Assembly: GCA_964057225.1 (NCBI GenBank)
Contig: OZ059897.1
Span: forward strand, 23,047,031 to 23,111,030
Length of the DNA: 64,000 nt
Direction: 5' to 3'
DNA from: Auanema rhodensis
Lineage: Eukaryota > Nematoda > Chromadorea > Rhabditida > Rhabditidae
Shown: piece after piece, positions 40,501 through 55,600 of the stretch
Numbering within the stretch: position 1 is the first letter of the stretch
Layout of the letters: every line of letters starts with the position of its first letter
Program-made: the position numbers and the translations under genes
The notes under the pieces: model-generated
Database searches by the model: none
Told to the model about the DNA's origin: nothing
What the model saw: the letters and a program-made list of their open reading frames with translations, nothing else

Positions 40501-42078
40501 ACTAATATGGACATGGAGAATCTAATTTTGAAAACCGCATCTCTTTATCTTTCACGTGAAGCGAGTTACATACCAAGTGCACATCACGTGTACATTTAAT
40601 TAGCATAAATTAAAGTTCACGTAAATTTCAAAGTCATGGTTACCATGAACCAATATCAATAAAAATTTGTTTTTAGACTAATATGGACATGGGGAATCTA
40701 ATTTTGAAAACCGCATCTCTTTATCTTTCACGTGAAGCGAGTTACATACCAAGTGCACATCACGTGTACATTTAATTAGCATAAATTAAAGTTCACGTAA
40801 ATTTCAAAGTCATGGTTACCATGAACCAATATCAATAAAAATTTGTTTTTAGACTAATATGGACATGGGGAATCTAATTTTGAAAACCGCATCTCTTTAT
40901 CTTTCACGTGAAGCGAGTTACATACCAAGTGCTTATCACGTGTACATTTAATTAGCATAAATTAAAGTTCACGTAAATTTCAAAGTCATGGTTACCATGA
41001 ACCAATATCAATAAAAATTTGTTTTTAGACTAATATGGACATGGGGAATCTAATTTTGAAAACCGCATCTCTTTATCTTTCACGTGAAGCGAGTTACATA
41101 CCAAGTGCACATCACGTGTACATTTAATTAGCATAAATTAAAGTTCACGTAAATTTCAAAGTCATGGTTACCATGAACCTATATCAATAAAAATTTGTTT
41201 TTAGACTAATATGGACATGGGGAATCTAATTTTGAAAACCGCATCTCTTTATCTTTCACGTGAAGCGAGTTACATACCAAGTGCACATCACGTGTACATT
41301 TAATTAGCATAAATTAAAGTTCACGTAAATTTCAAAGTCATGGTTACCATGAAGCAATATCAATAAAAATTTGTTTTTAGACTAATATGGACATGGGGAA
41401 TCTAATTATGAAAACCGCATCTCTTTATCTTTCACGTGAAGCGAGTTACATACCAAGTGCACATCACGTGTACATTTAATTAGCATAAATTAAAGTTCAC
41501 GTAAATTTCAAAGTCATGGTTACCATGAACCAATATCAATAAAAATTTGTTTTTAGACTAATATGGACATGGGGAATCTAATTTTGAAAACCGCATCTCT
41601 TTATCTTTCACGTGAAGCGAGTTACATACCAAGTGCACATCACGTGTACATTTAATTAGCATAAATTAAAGTTCACGTAAATTTCAAAGTCATGGTTACC
41701 ATGAAGCAATATCAATAAAAATTTGTTTTTAGACTAATATGGACATGTGGAATCTAATTTTGAAAACCGCATCTCTTTATCTTTCACGTGAAGCGAGTTA
41801 CATACCAAGTGCACATCACGTGTACATTTAATTAGCATAAATTAAAGTTCACGTAAATTTCAAAGTCATGGTTACCATGAACCAATATCAAAAAAAATTT
41901 GTTTTGAGACTAATATGGACATGTGGAATCTAATTTTGAAAACCGCATCTCTTTATCTTTCACGTGAAGCGAGTTACATACCAAGTGCACATCACGTGTA
42001 CATTTAATTAGCATAAATTAAAGTTCACGTAAATTTCAAAGTCATGGTTACCATGAAGCAATATCAATAAAAATTTGT

Positions 42079-42170
42079 TTTTAGACTAATATGGACATGG
42101 GGAATCTAATTTTGAAAACCGCATTTTTAGACTAATATGGACATGGGGAATCTAATTTTGAAAACCGCAT
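42079..42170 (-). repeat. 46-bp tandem duplication inside a monomer (first site)
   Basis: The segment from TTTTAGACTAATATGG to AAAACCGCAT (46 bp, 42079-42124) is immediately repeated at 42125-42170, giving a 222-bp unit. The joint reads CCGCATTTTTAGAC. It can equally be read as a monomer that lost 130 bp, since 176 - 130 = 46. Confidence 0.92.
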
Positions 42171-43004
42171 CTCTTTATCTTTCACGTGAAGCGAGTTACA
42201 TACCAAGTGCACATCACGTGTACATTTAATTAGCATAAATTAAAGTTCACGTAAATTTCAAAGTCATGGTTACCATGAACCAATATCAATAAAAATTTGT
42301 TTTTAGACTAATATGGACATGGGGAATCTAATTTTGAAAACCGCATCTCTTTATCTTTCACGTGAAGCGAGTTACATACCAAGTGCACATCACGTGTACA
42401 TTTAATTAGCATAAATTAAAGTTCACGTAAATTTCAAAGTCATGGTTACCATGAAGCAATATCAATAAAAATTTGTTTTTAGACTAATATGGACATGTGG
42501 AATCTAATTTTGAAAACCGCATCTCTTTATCTTTCACGTGAAGCGAGTTACATACCAAGTGCACATCACGTGTACATTTAATTAGCATAAATTAAAGTTC
42601 ACGTAAATTTCAAAGTCATGGTTACCATGAACCAATATCAAAAAAAATTTGTTTTGAGACTAATATGGACATGTGGAATCTAATTTTGAAAACCGCATCT
42701 CTTTATCTTTCACGTGAAGCGAGTTACATACCAAGTGCACATCACGTGTACATTTAATTAGCATAAATTAAAGTTCACGTAAATTTCAAAGTCATGGTTA
42801 CCATGAACCAATATCAATAACAATTTGTTTTTAGACTAATATGGACATGGGGAATCTAATTTTGAAAACCGCATCTCTTTATCTTTCACGTGAAGCGAGT
42901 TACATACCAAGTGCACATCACGTGTACATTTAATTAGCATAAATTAAAGTTCACGTAATTTTCAAAGTCATGGTTACCATGAAGCAATATCAATAAAAAT
43001 TTGT

Positions 43005-43096
43005 TTTTAGACTAATATGGACATGGGGAATCTAATTTTGAAAACCGCATTTTTAGACTAATATGGACATGGGGAATCTAATTTTGAAAACCGCAT
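43005..43096 (-). repeat. 46-bp tandem duplication inside a monomer (second site)
   Basis: The duplicated segment and joint are the same as at 42079-42170, placed 926 bp away (5 x 176 + 46). The preceding bases differ (GTAATTTTC near 42957 against GTAAATTTC). The second site is therefore a converted or mosaic copy of the first rather than a clean segmental duplicate. Confidence 0.92.
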
Positions 43097-46016
43097 CTCT
43101 TTATCTTTCACGTGAAGCGAGTTACATACCAAGTGCACATCACGTGTACATTTAATTAGCATAAATTAAAGTTCACGTAAATTTCAAAGTCATGGTTACC
43201 ATGAACCAATATCAATAAAAATTTGTTTTTAGACTAATATGGACATGGGGAATCTAATTTCAAAAACCGCATCTCTTTATCTCTCACGTGAAGCGAGTTA
43301 CATACCAAGTGCACATCACGTCTACATTTAATTAGCATAAATTAAAGTTCACGTAAATTTCAAAGTCATGGTTACCATGCACCAATATCAATAAAAATTT
43401 GTTTTTAGACTAATATGGACATGGGGAATCTAATTTTGAAAACCGCATCTCTTTATCTTTCACGTGAAGCGAGTTACATACCAAGTGCACATCACGTGTA
43501 CATTTAATTAGCATAAATTAAAGTTCACGTAAATTTCAAAGTCATGGTTACCATGAACCTATATCAATAAAAATTTGTTTTTAGACTAATATGGACATGG
43601 GGAATCTAATTTTGAAAACCGCATCTCTTTATCTTTCACGTGAAGCGAGTTACATACCAAGTGCACATCACGTGTACATTTAATTAGCATAAATTAAAGT
43701 TCACGTAAATTTCAAAGTCATGGTTACCATGAAGCAATATCAATAAAAATTTGTTTTTAGACTAATATGGACATGGGGAATCTAATTATGAAAACCGCAT
43801 CTCTTTATCTTTCACGTGAAGCGAGTTACATACCAAGTGCACATCACGTGTACATTTAATTAGCATAAATTAAAGTTCACGTAAATTTCAAAGTCATGGT
43901 TACCATGAACCAATATCAATAAAAATTTGTTTTTAGACTAATATGGACATGGGGAATCTAATTTTGAAAACCGCATCTCTTTATCTTTCACGTGAAGCGA
44001 GTTACATACCAAGTGCACATCACGTGTACATTTAATTAGCATAAATTAAAGTTCACGTAAATTTCAAAGTCATGGTTACCATGAAGCAATATCAATAAAA
44101 ATTTGTTTTTAGACTAATATGGACATGTGGAATCTAATTTTGAAAACCGCATCTCTTTATCTTTCACGTGAAGCGAGTTACATACCAAGTGCACATCACG
44201 TGTACATTTAATTAGCATAAATTAAAGTTCACGTAAATTTCAAAGTCATGGTTACCATGAACCAATATCAAAAAAAATTTGTTTTGAGACTAATATGGAC
44301 ATGTGGAATCTAATTTTGAAAACCGCATCTCTTTATCTTTCACGTGAAGCGAGTTACATACCAAGTGCACATCACGTGTACATTTAATTAGCATAAATTA
44401 AAGTTCACGTAAATTTCAAAGTCATGGTTACCATGAACCAATATCAATAACAATTTGTTTTTAGACTAATATGGACATGGGGAATCTAATTTTGAAAACC
44501 GCATCTCTTTATCTTTCACGTGAAGCGAGTTACATACCAAGTGCACATCACGTGTACATTTAATTAGCATAAATTAAAGTTCACGTAAATTTCAAAGTCA
44601 TGGTTACCATGAAGCAATATCAATAAAAATTTGTTTTTAGACTAATATGGACATGGGGAATCTAATTTTGAAAACCGCATCTCTTTATCTTTCACGTGAA
44701 GCGAGTTACATACCAAGTGCACATCACGTGTACATTTAATTAGCATAAATTAAAGTTCACGTAAATTTCAAAGTCATGGTTACCATGAACCAATATCAAT
44801 AAAAATTTGTTCTTAGACTAATATGGACATGGGGAATCTAATTTTGAAAACCGCATCTCTTTATCTTTCACGTGAAGCGAGTTACATACCAAGTGCACAT
44901 CACGTGTACATTTAATTAGCATAAATTAAAGTTCACGTAAATTTCAAAGTCATGGTTACCATGAACCAATATCAATAAAAATTTGTTTTTAGACTAATAT
45001 GGACATGGGGAATCTAATTTTGAAAACCGCATCTCTTTATCTTTCACGTGAAGCGAGTTACATACCAAGTGCACATCACGTGTACATTTAATTAGCATAA
45101 ATTAAAGTTCACGTAAATTTCAAAGTCATGGTTACCATGAAGCAATATCAATAAAAATTTGTTTTTAGACTAATATGGACATGGGGAATCTAATTTTGAA
45201 AACCGCATCTCTTTATCTTTCACGTGAAGCGAGTTACATACCAAGTGCACATCACGTGTACATTTAATTAGCATAAATTAAAGTTCACGTAAATTTCAAA
45301 GTCATGGTTACCATGAACCAATATCAATAAAAATTTGTTTTTAGACCAATATGGACATGGGGAATCTAATTTTGAAAACCGCATCTCTTTATCTTTCACG
45401 TGAAGCGAGTTACATACCAAGTGCACATCACGTGTACATTTAATTAGCATAAATTAAAGTTCACGTAAATTTCAAAGTCATGGTTACCATGAACCAATAT
45501 CAATAAAAATTTGTTTTTAGACTAATATGGACATGGGGAATCTAATTTTGAAAACCGCATCTCTTTATCTTTCACGTGAAGCGAGTTACATACCAAGTGC
45601 ACATCACGTGTACATTTAATTAGCATAAATTAAAGTTCACGTAAATTTCAAAGTCATGGTTACCATGAACCAATATCAATAAAAATTTGTTTTTAGACTA
45701 ATATGGACATGGGGAATCTAATTTTGAAAACCGCATCTCTTTATCTTTCACGTGAAGCGAGTTACATACCAAGTGCACATCACGTGTACATTTAATTAGC
45801 ATAAATTAAAGTTCACGTAAATTTCAAAGTCATGGTTACCATGAACCAATATCAATAAAAATTTGTTTTTAGACTAATATGGACATGGGGAATCTAATTT
45901 TGAAAACCGCATCTCTTTATCTTTCACGTGAAGCGAGTTACATACCAAGTGCACATCACGTGTACATTTAATTAGCATAAATTAAAGTTCACGTAAATTT
46001 CAAAGTCATGGTTACC

Positions 46017-47953
46017 CTGAACCAATATCAATAAAAATTTGTTTTTAGACTAATATGGACATGGGGAATCTAATTTTGAAAACCGCATCTCTTTATCTTT
46101 CACGTGAAGCGAGTTACATACCAAGTGCACATCACGTGTACATTTAATTAGCATAAATTAAAGTTCACGTAAATTTCAAAGTCATGGTTACCATGCACCA
46201 ATATCAATAAAAATTTGTTCTTAGACTAATATGGACATGGGGAATCTAATTTTGAAAACCGCATCTCTTTATCTTTCACGTGAAGCGAGTTACATACCAA
46301 GTGCACATCACGTGTACATTTAATTAGCATAAATTAAAGTTCACGTAAATTTCAAAGTCATGGTTACCATGAACCAATATCAATAAAAATTTGTTTTTAG
46401 ACTAATATGGACATGGGGAATCTAATTTTGAAAACCGCATCTCTTTATCTTTCACGTGAAGCGAGTTACATACCAAGTGCACATCACGTGTACATTTAAT
46501 TAGCATAAATTAAAGTTCACGTAAATTTCAAAGTCATGGTTACCATGCACCAATATCAATAAAAATTTGTTCTTAGACTAATATGGACATGGGGAATCTA
46601 ATTTTGAAAACCGCATCTCTTTATCTTTCACGTGAAGCGAGTTACATACCAAGTGCACATCACGTGTACATTTAATTAGCATAAATTAAAGTTCACGTAA
46701 ATTTCAAAGTCATGGTTACCATGAACCAATATCAATAAAAATTTGTTTTTAGACTAATATGGACATGGGGAATCTAATTTTGAAAACCGCATCTCTTTAT
46801 CTTTCACGTGAAGCGAGTTACATACCAAGTGCACATCACGTGTACATTTAATTAGCATAAATTAAAGTTCACGTAAACTTCAAAGTCATGGTTACCGTGA
46901 AGCAATATCAATAAAAATTTGTTTTTAGACTAATATGGACATGGGGAATCTAATTTTGAAAACCGCATCTCTTTATCTTTCACGTGAAGCGAGTTACATA
47001 CCAAGTGCACATCACGTGTACATTTAATTAGCATAAATTAAAGTTCACGTAAATTTCAAAGTCATGGTTACCCTGAACCAATATCAATAAAAATTTGTTT
47101 TTAGACTAATATGGACATGGGGAATCTAATTTTGAAAACCGCATCTCTTTATCTTTCACGTGAAGCGAGTTACATACCAAGTGCACATCACGTGTACATT
47201 TAATTAGCATAAATTAAAGTTCACGTAAATTTCAAAGTCATGGTTACCATGCACCAATATCAATAAAAATTTGTTCTTAGACTAATATGGACATGGGGAA
47301 TCTAATTTTGAAAACCGCATCTCTTTATCTTTCACGTGAAGCGAGTTACATACCAAGTGCACATCACGTGTACATTTAATTAGCATAAATTAAAGTTCAC
47401 GTAAATTTCAAAGTCATGGTTACCATGAACCAATATCAATAAAAATTTGTTTTTAGACTAATATGGACATGGGGAATCTAATTTTGAAAACCGCATCTCT
47501 TTATCTTTCACGTGAAGCGAGTTACATACCAAGTGCACATCACGTGTACATTTAATTAGCATAAATTAAAGTTCACGTAAATTTCAAAGTCATGGTTACC
47601 ATGCACCAATATCAATAAAAATTTGTTCTTAGACTAATATGGACATGGGGAATCTAATTTTGAAAACCGCATCTCTTTATCTTTCACGTGAAGCGAGTTA
47701 CATACCAAGTGCACATCACGTGTACATTTAATTAGCATAAATTAAAGTTCACGTAAATTTCAAAGTCATGGTTACCATGAACCAATATCAATAAAAATTT
47801 GTTTTTAGACTAATATGGACATGGGGAATCTAATTTTGAAAACCGCATCTCTTTATCTTTCACGTGAAGCGAGTTACATACCAAGTGCACATCACGTGTA
47901 CATTTAATTAGCATAAATTAAAGTTCACGTAAACTTCAAAGTCATGGTTACCG
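46017..47953 (-). repeat. Six-monomer (1056-bp) duplication
   Basis: TTACCCTGAACC (46017/47073), GTTCTTAGAC with CACC (near 46220/47276 and 46572/47628) and TTACCGTGAAGC with AAACTTC (46897/47953) all repeat at +1056 bp. Both the CCCTGA and CCGTGA variants damage the 15-bp palindrome. A further CCGTGAAGC copy at 49712 lies 10 monomers on, minus the one-base deletion near 49386. Confidence 0.9.
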
Positions 47954-48699
47954 TGAAGCAATATCAATAAAAATTTGTTTTTAGACTAATATGGACATGG
48001 GGAATCTAATTTTGAAAACCGCATCTCTTTATCTTTCACGTGAAGCGAGTTACATACCAAGTGCACATCACGTGTACATTTAATTAGCATAAATTAAAGT
48101 TCACGTAAATTTCAAAGTCATGGTTACCATGAACCAATATCAATAAAAATTTGTTTTTAGACTAATATGGACATGGGGAATCTAATTTTGAAAACCGCAT
48201 CTCTTTATCTTTCACGTGAAGCGAGTTACATACCAAGTGCACATCACGTGTACATTTAATTAGCATAAATTAAAGTTCACGTAAATTTCAAAGTCATGGT
48301 TACCATGAACCAATATCAATAAAATTTTGTTTTTAGACTAATATGGACATGGGGAATCTAATTTTGAAAACCGCATCTCTTTATCTTTCACGTGAAGCGA
48401 GTTACATACCAAGTGCACATCACGTGTACATTTAATTAGCATAAATTAAAGTTCACGTAAATTTCAAAGTCATGGTTACCATGAACCAATATCAATAAAA
48501 ATTTGTTTTTAGACTAATATGGACATGGGGAATCTAATTTTGAAAACCGCATCTCTTTATCTTTCACGTGAAGCGAGTTACATACCAAGTGCACATCACG
48601 TGTACATTTAATTAGCATAAATTAAAGTTCACGTAAATTTCAAAGTCATGGTTACCATGAAGCAATATCAATAAAAATTTGTTTTTAGACTAATATGGA

Positions 48700-49630
48700 C
48701 ATGGGGAATTTAATTTTGAAAACCGCATCTCTTTATCTTTCACTTGAAGCGAGTTACATACCAAGTGCACATCACGTGTACATTTAATTAGCATAAATTA
48801 AAGTTCACGTAAATTTCAAAGTCATGGTTACCATGAACCAATATCAATAAAAATTTGTTTTTAGACTAATATGGACATGGGGAATCTAATTTTGAAAACC
48901 GCATCTCTTTATCTTTCACGTGAAGCGAGTTACATACCAAGTGCACATCACGTGTACATTTAATTAGCATAAATTAAAGTTCACGTAAATTTCAAAGTCA
49001 TGGTTACCATGAACCAATATCAATAAAAATTTGTTTTTAGACTAATATGGACATGGGGAATCTAATTTTGAAAACCGCATCTCTTTATCTTTCACGTGAA
49101 GCGAGTTACATACCAAGTGCACATCACGTGTACATTTAATTAGCATAAATTAAAGTTCACGTAAATTTCAAAGTCATGGTTACCATGAAGCAATATCAAT
49201 AAAAATTTGTTTTTAGACTAATATGGACATGGGGAATTTAATTTTGAAAACCGCATCTCTTTATCTTTCACTTGAAGCGAGTTACATACCAAGTGCACAT
49301 CACGTGTACATTTAATTAGCATAAATTAAAGTTCACGTAAATTTCAAAGTCATGGTTACCATGAACCAATATCAATAAAAATTTGTTTTAGACTAATATG
49401 GACATGGGGAATCTAATTTTGAAAACCGCATCTCTTTATCTTTCACGTGAAGCGAGTTACATACCAAGTGCACATCACGTGTACATTTAATTAGCATAAA
49501 TTAAAGTTCACGTAAATTTCAAAGTCATGGTTACCATGAACCAATATCAATAAAAATTTGTTTTTAGACTAATATGGACATGGGGAATTTAATTTTGAAA
49601 ACCGCATCTCTTTATCTTTCACTTGAAGCG
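48700..49630 (-). repeat. Monomer with GGGGAATTTAATTT and CACTTG, three spread copies
   Basis: The variant base pairs lie at 48710/48744, 49238/49272 and 49589/49623. The spacings are 528 bp (3 monomers) and 351 bp (2 monomers minus a single-base deletion). CACTTG removes the second CACGTG palindrome from these copies. Confidence 0.85.
49384..49390 (-). other. Single-base deletion in a T run
   Basis: TTTGTTTTAGAC replaces TTTGTTTTTAGAC. It shortens this monomer to 175 bp and explains the 351-bp and 1759-bp marker offsets around it. Confidence 0.85.
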
Positions 49631-52600
49631 AGTTACATACCAAGTGCACATCACGTGTACATTTAATTAGCATAAATTAAAGTTCACGTAAACTTCAAAG
49701 TCATGGTTACCGTGAAGCAATATCAATAAAAATTTGTTTTTAGACTAATATGGACATGGGGAATCTAATTTTGAAAACCGCATCTCTTTATCTTTCACGT
49801 GAAGCGAGTTACATACCAAGTGCACATCACGTGTACATTTAATTAGCATAAATTAAAGTTCACGTAAATTTCAAAGTCATGGTTACCATGAACCAATATC
49901 AATAAAAATTTGTTTTTAGACTAATATGGACATGGGGAATCTAATTTTGAAAACCGCATCTCTTTATCTTTCACGTGAAGCGAGTTACATACCAAGTGCA
50001 CATCACGTGTACATTTAATTAGCATAAATTAAAGTTCACGTAAATTTCAAAGTCATGGTTACCATGAACCAATATCAATAAAAATTTGTTTTTAGACTAA
50101 TATGGACATGGGGAATCTAATTTTGAAAACCGCATCTCTTTATCTTTCACGTGAAGCGAGTTACATACCAAGTGCACATCACGTGTACATTTAATTAGCA
50201 TAAATTAAAGTTCACGTAAATTTCAAAGTCATGGTTACCATGCACCAATATCAATAAAAATTTGTTCTTAGACTAATATGGACATGGGGAATCTAATTTT
50301 GAAAACCGCATCTCTTTATCTTTCACGTGAAGCGAGTTACATACCAAGTGCACATCACGTGTACATTTAATTAGCATAAATTAAAGTTCACGTAAACTTC
50401 AAAGTCATGGTTACCATGAAGCAATATCAATAAAAATTTGTTTTTAGACTAATATGGACATGGGGAATCTAATTTTGAAAACCGCATCTCTTTATCTTTC
50501 ACGTGAAGCGAGTTACATACCAAGTGCACATCACGTGTACATTTAATTAGCATAAATTAAAGTTCACGTAAATTTCAAAGTCATGGTTACCATGAACCAA
50601 TATCAATAAAAATTTGTTTTTAGACTAATATGGACATGGGGAATCTAATTTTGAAAACCGCATCTCTTTATCTTTCACGTGAAGCGAGTTACATACCAAG
50701 TGCACATCACGTGTACATTTAATTAGCATAAATTAAAGTTCACGTAAATTTCAAAGTCATGGTTACCATGCACCAATATCAATAAAAATTTGTTCTTAGA
50801 CTAATATGGACATGGGGAATCTAATTTTGAAAACCGCATCTCTTTATCTTTCACGTGAAGCGAGTTACATACCAAGTGCACATCACGTGTACATTTAATT
50901 AGCATAAATTAAAGTTCACGTAAACTTCAAAGTCATGGTTACCATGAAGCAATATCAATAAAAATTTGTTTTTAGACTAATATGGACATGGGGAATCTAA
51001 TTTTGAAAACCGCATCTCTTTATCTTTCACGTGAAGCGAGTTACATACCAAGTGCACATCACGTGTACATTTAATTAGCATAAATTAAAGTTCACGTAAA
51101 TTTCAAAGTCATGGTTACCATGAACCAATATCAATAAAAATTTGTTTTTAGACTAATATGGACATGGGGAATCTAATTTTGAAAACCGCATCTCTTTATC
51201 TTTCACGTGAAGCGAGTTACATACCAAGTGCACATCACGTGTACATTTAATTAGCATAAATTAAAGTTCACGTAAATTTCAAAGTCATGGTTACCATGAA
51301 CCAATATCAATAAAAATTTGTTTTTAGACTAATATGGACATGGGGAATCTAATTTTGAAAACCGCATCTCTTTATCTTTCACGTGAAGCGAGTTACATAC
51401 CAAGTGCACATCACGTGTACATTTAATTAGCATAAATTAAAGTTCACGTAAATTTCAAAGTCATGGTTACCATGAACCAATATCAATAAAAATTTGTTTT
51501 TAGACTAATATGGACATGGGGAATCTAATTTTGAAAACCGCATCTCTTTATCTTTCACGTGAAGCGAGTTACATACCAAGTGCACATCACGTGTACATTT
51601 AATTAGCATAAATTAAAGTTCACGTAAATTTCAAAGTCATGGTTACCATGAACCAATATCAATAAAAATTTGTTTTTAGACTAATATGGACATGGGGAAT
51701 CTAATTTTGAAAACCGCATCTCTTTATCTTTCACGTGAAGCGAGTTACATACCAAGTGCACATCACGTGTACATTTAATTAGCATAAATTAAAGTTCACG
51801 TAAATTTCAAAGTCATGGTTACCATGAACCAATATCAATAAAAATTTGTTTTTAGACTAATATGGACATGGGGAATCTAATTTTGAAAACCGCATCTCTT
51901 TATCTTTCACGTGAAGCGAGTTACATACCAAGTGCACATCACGTGTACATTTAATTAGCATAAATTAAAGTTCACGTAAATTTCAAAGTCATGGTTACCA
52001 TGCACCAATATCAATAAAAATTTGTTCTTAGACTAATATGGACATGGGGAATCTAATTTTGAAAACCGCATCTCTTTATCTTTCACGTGAAGCGAGTTAC
52101 ATACCAAGTGCACATCACGTGTACATTTAATTAGCATAAATTAAAGTTCACGTAAACTTCAAAGTCATGGTTACCATGAAGCAATATCAATGAAAATTTG
52201 TTTTTAGACTAATATGGACATGGGGAATCTAATTTTGAAAACCGCATCTCTTTATCTTTCACGTGAAGCGAGTTACATACCAAGTGCACATCACGTGTAC
52301 ATTTAATTAGCATAAATTAAAGTTCACGTAAATTTCAAAGTCATGGTTACCATGAACCAATATCAATAAAAATTTGTTCTTAGACTAATATGGACATGGG
52401 GAATCTAATTTTGAAAACCGCATCTCTTTATCTTTCACGTGAAGCGAGTTACATACCAAGTGCACATCACGTGTACATTTAATTAGCATAAATTAAAGTT
52501 CACGTAAATTTCAAAGTCATGGTTACCATGAACCAATATCAATAAAAATTTGTTTTTAGACTAATATGGACATGGGGAATCTAATTTTGAAAACCGCATC

Positions 52601-52689
52601 TCTTTATCTTTCACGTGAAGCGAGTTACATACCAAGTGCACATCACGTGTACATTTAATTAGCATAAATTAAAGTTCACGTAAACTTCA

Positions 52690-55600
52690 AAGTCATGGTT
52701 ACCATGAAGCAATATCAATAAAAATTTGTTTTTAGACTAATATGGACATGGGGAATCTAATTTTGTAAACCGCATCTCTTTATCTTTCACGTGAAGCGAG
52801 TTACATACCAAGTGCACATCACGTGTACATTTAATTAGCATAAATTAAAGTTCACGTAAATTTCAAAGTCATGGTTACCATGAACCAATATCAATAAAAA
52901 TTTGTTTTTAGACTAATATGAACATGGGGAATCTAATTTTGAAAACCGCATCTCTTTATCTTTCACGTGAAGCGAGTTACATACCAAGTGCACATCACGT
53001 GTACATTTAATTAGCATAAATTAAAGTTCACGTAAATTTCAAAGTCATGGTTACCATGAACCAATATCAATAAAAATTTGTTTTTAGACTAATATGGACA
53101 TGGGGAATCTAATTTTGAAAACCGCATCTCTTTATCTTCCACGTGAAGCGAGTTACATACCAAGTGCACATCACGTGTACATTTAATTAGCATAAATTAA
53201 AGTTCACGTAAATTTCAAAGTCATGGTTACCATGAACCAATATCAATAAAAATTTGTTTTTAGACTAATATGGACATGGGGAATCTAATTTTGAAAACCG
53301 CATCTCTTTATCTTTCACGTGAAGCGAGTTACATACCAAGTGCACATCACGTGTACATTTAATTACCATAAATTAAAGTTCACGTAAATTTCAAAGTCAT
53401 GGTTACCATGAACCAATATCAATAAAAATTTGTTTTTAGACTAATATGGACATGGGGAATCTAATTTTGAAAACCGCATCTCTTTATCTTTCACGTGAAG
53501 CGAGTTACATACCAAGTGCACATCACGTGTACATTTAATTAGCATAAATTAAAGTTCACGTAAAATTCAAAGTCATGGTTACCATGAACCAATATCAATA
53601 AAAATTTGTTTTTAGACTAATATGGACATGGGGAATCTAATTTTGAAAACCGCATCTCTTTATCTTTCACGTGAAGCGAGTTACATACCAAGTGCACATC
53701 ACGTGTACATTTAATTAGCATAAATTAAAGTTCACGTAAACTTCAAAGTCATGGTTACCATGAACCAATATCAATAAAAATTTGTTTTTAGACTAATATG
53801 GACATGGGGAATCTAATTTTGAAAACCGCATCTCTTTATCTTTCACGTGAAGCGAGTTACATACCAAGTGCACATCACGTGTACATTTAATTAGCATAAA
53901 TTAAAGTTCACGTAAATTTCAAAGTCATGGTTACCATGAACCAATATCAATAAAAATTTGTTTTTAGACTAATATGGACATGGGGAATCTAATTTTGAAA
54001 ACCGCATCTCTTTATCTTTCACGTGAAGCGAGTTACATACCAAGTGCACATCACGTGTACATTTAATTAGCATAAATTAAAGTTCACGTAAATTTCAAAG
54101 TCATGGTTACCATGCACCAATATCAATAAAAATTTGTTCTTAGACTAATATGGACATGGGGAATCTAATTTTGAAAACCGCATCTCTTTATCTTTCACGT
54201 GAAGCGAGTTACATACCAAGTGCACATCACGTGTACATTTAATTAGCATAAATTAAAGTTCACGTAAATTTCAAAGTCATGGTTACCATGAACCAATATC
54301 AATAAAAATTTGTTTTTAGACTAATATGGACATGGGGAATCTAATTTTGAAAACCGCATCTCTTTATCTTTCACGTGAAGCGAGTTACATACCAAGTGCA
54401 CATCACGTGTACATTTAATTAGCATAAATTAAAGTTCACGTAAACTTCAAAGTCATGGTTACCATGAAGCAATATCAATAAAAATTTGTTTTTAGACTAA
54501 TATGGACATGGGGAATCTAATTTTGAAAACCGCATCTCTTTATCTTTCACGTGAAGCGAGTTACATACCAAGTGCACATCACGTGTACATTTAATTAGCA
54601 TAAATTAAAGTTCACGTAAATTTCAAAGTCATGGTTACCATGAACCAATATCAATAAAAATTTGTTCTTAGACTAATATGGACATGGGGAATCTAATTTT
54701 GAAAACCGCATCTCTTTATCTTTCACGTGAAGCGAGTTACATACCAAGTGCACATCACGTGTACATTTAATTAGCATAAATTAAAGTTCACGTAAATTTC
54801 AAAGTCATGGTTACCATGAACCAATATCAATAAAAATTTGTTTTTAGACTAATATGGACATGGGGAATCTAATTTTGAAAACCGCATCTCTTTATCTTTC
54901 ACGTGAAGCGAGTTACATACCAAGTGCACATCACGTGTACATTTAATTAGCATAAATTAAAGTTCACGTAAACTTCAAAGTCATGGTTACCATGAAGCAA
55001 TATCAATAAAAATTTGTTTTTAGACTAATATGGACATGGGGAATCTAATTTTGAAAACCGCATCTCTTTATCTTTCACGTGAAGCGAGTTACATACCAAG
55101 TGCACATCACGTGTACATTTAATTAGCATAAATTAAAGTTCACGTAAATTTCAAAGTCATGGTTACCATGCACCAATATCAATAAAAATTTGTTCTTAGA
55201 CTAATATGGACATGGGGAATCTAATTTTGAAAACCGCATCTCTTTATCTTTCACGTGAAGCGAGTTACATACCAAGTGCACATCACGTGTACATTTAATT
55301 AGCATAAATTAAAGTTCACGTAAATTTCAAAGTCATGGTTACCATGAACCAATATCAATAAAAATTTGTTTTTAGACTAATATGGACATGGGGAATCTAA
55401 TTTTGAAAACCGCATCTCTTTATCTTTCACGTGAAGCGAGTTACATACCAAGTGCACATCACGTGTACATTTAATTAGCATAAATTAAAGTTCACGTAAA
55501 CTTCAAAGTCATGGTTACCATGAAGCAATATCAATAAAAATTTGTTTTTAGACTAATATGGACATGGGGAATCTAATTTTGAAAACCGCATCTCTTTATC

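Larger units (their letters stand above)
41401..44460 (-). repeat. Three copies of a multi-monomer cassette
   Basis: The series GAACC | GAAGC with ATGTGG | GAACC with CAAAAAAAATTT, GTTTTGAGAC and ATGTGG begins near 41528, 42279 and 43908; the poly-A marker lies at 41891, 42641 and 44271. Copies 1 and 3 are preceded by GAAGC with CTAATTATG (41401 and 43781). Copies 2 and 3 are followed by CAATAACAATTT (42821 and 44451). Offsets are 750 bp (4 x 176 + 46) and 1630 bp (9 x 176 + 46), the extra 46 coming from short insertions nearby. The mosaic of shared flanks shows repeated, overlapping exchange in this 3-kb patch. Confidence 0.87.

Noticed and set aside
45268-45450. Open frame of 60 codons on the minus strand
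   Set aside because: Same satellite frame, opened by a single change at 45347 (AGACCAAT) that replaces the TAG stop with a tryptophan codon. It is not a gene.
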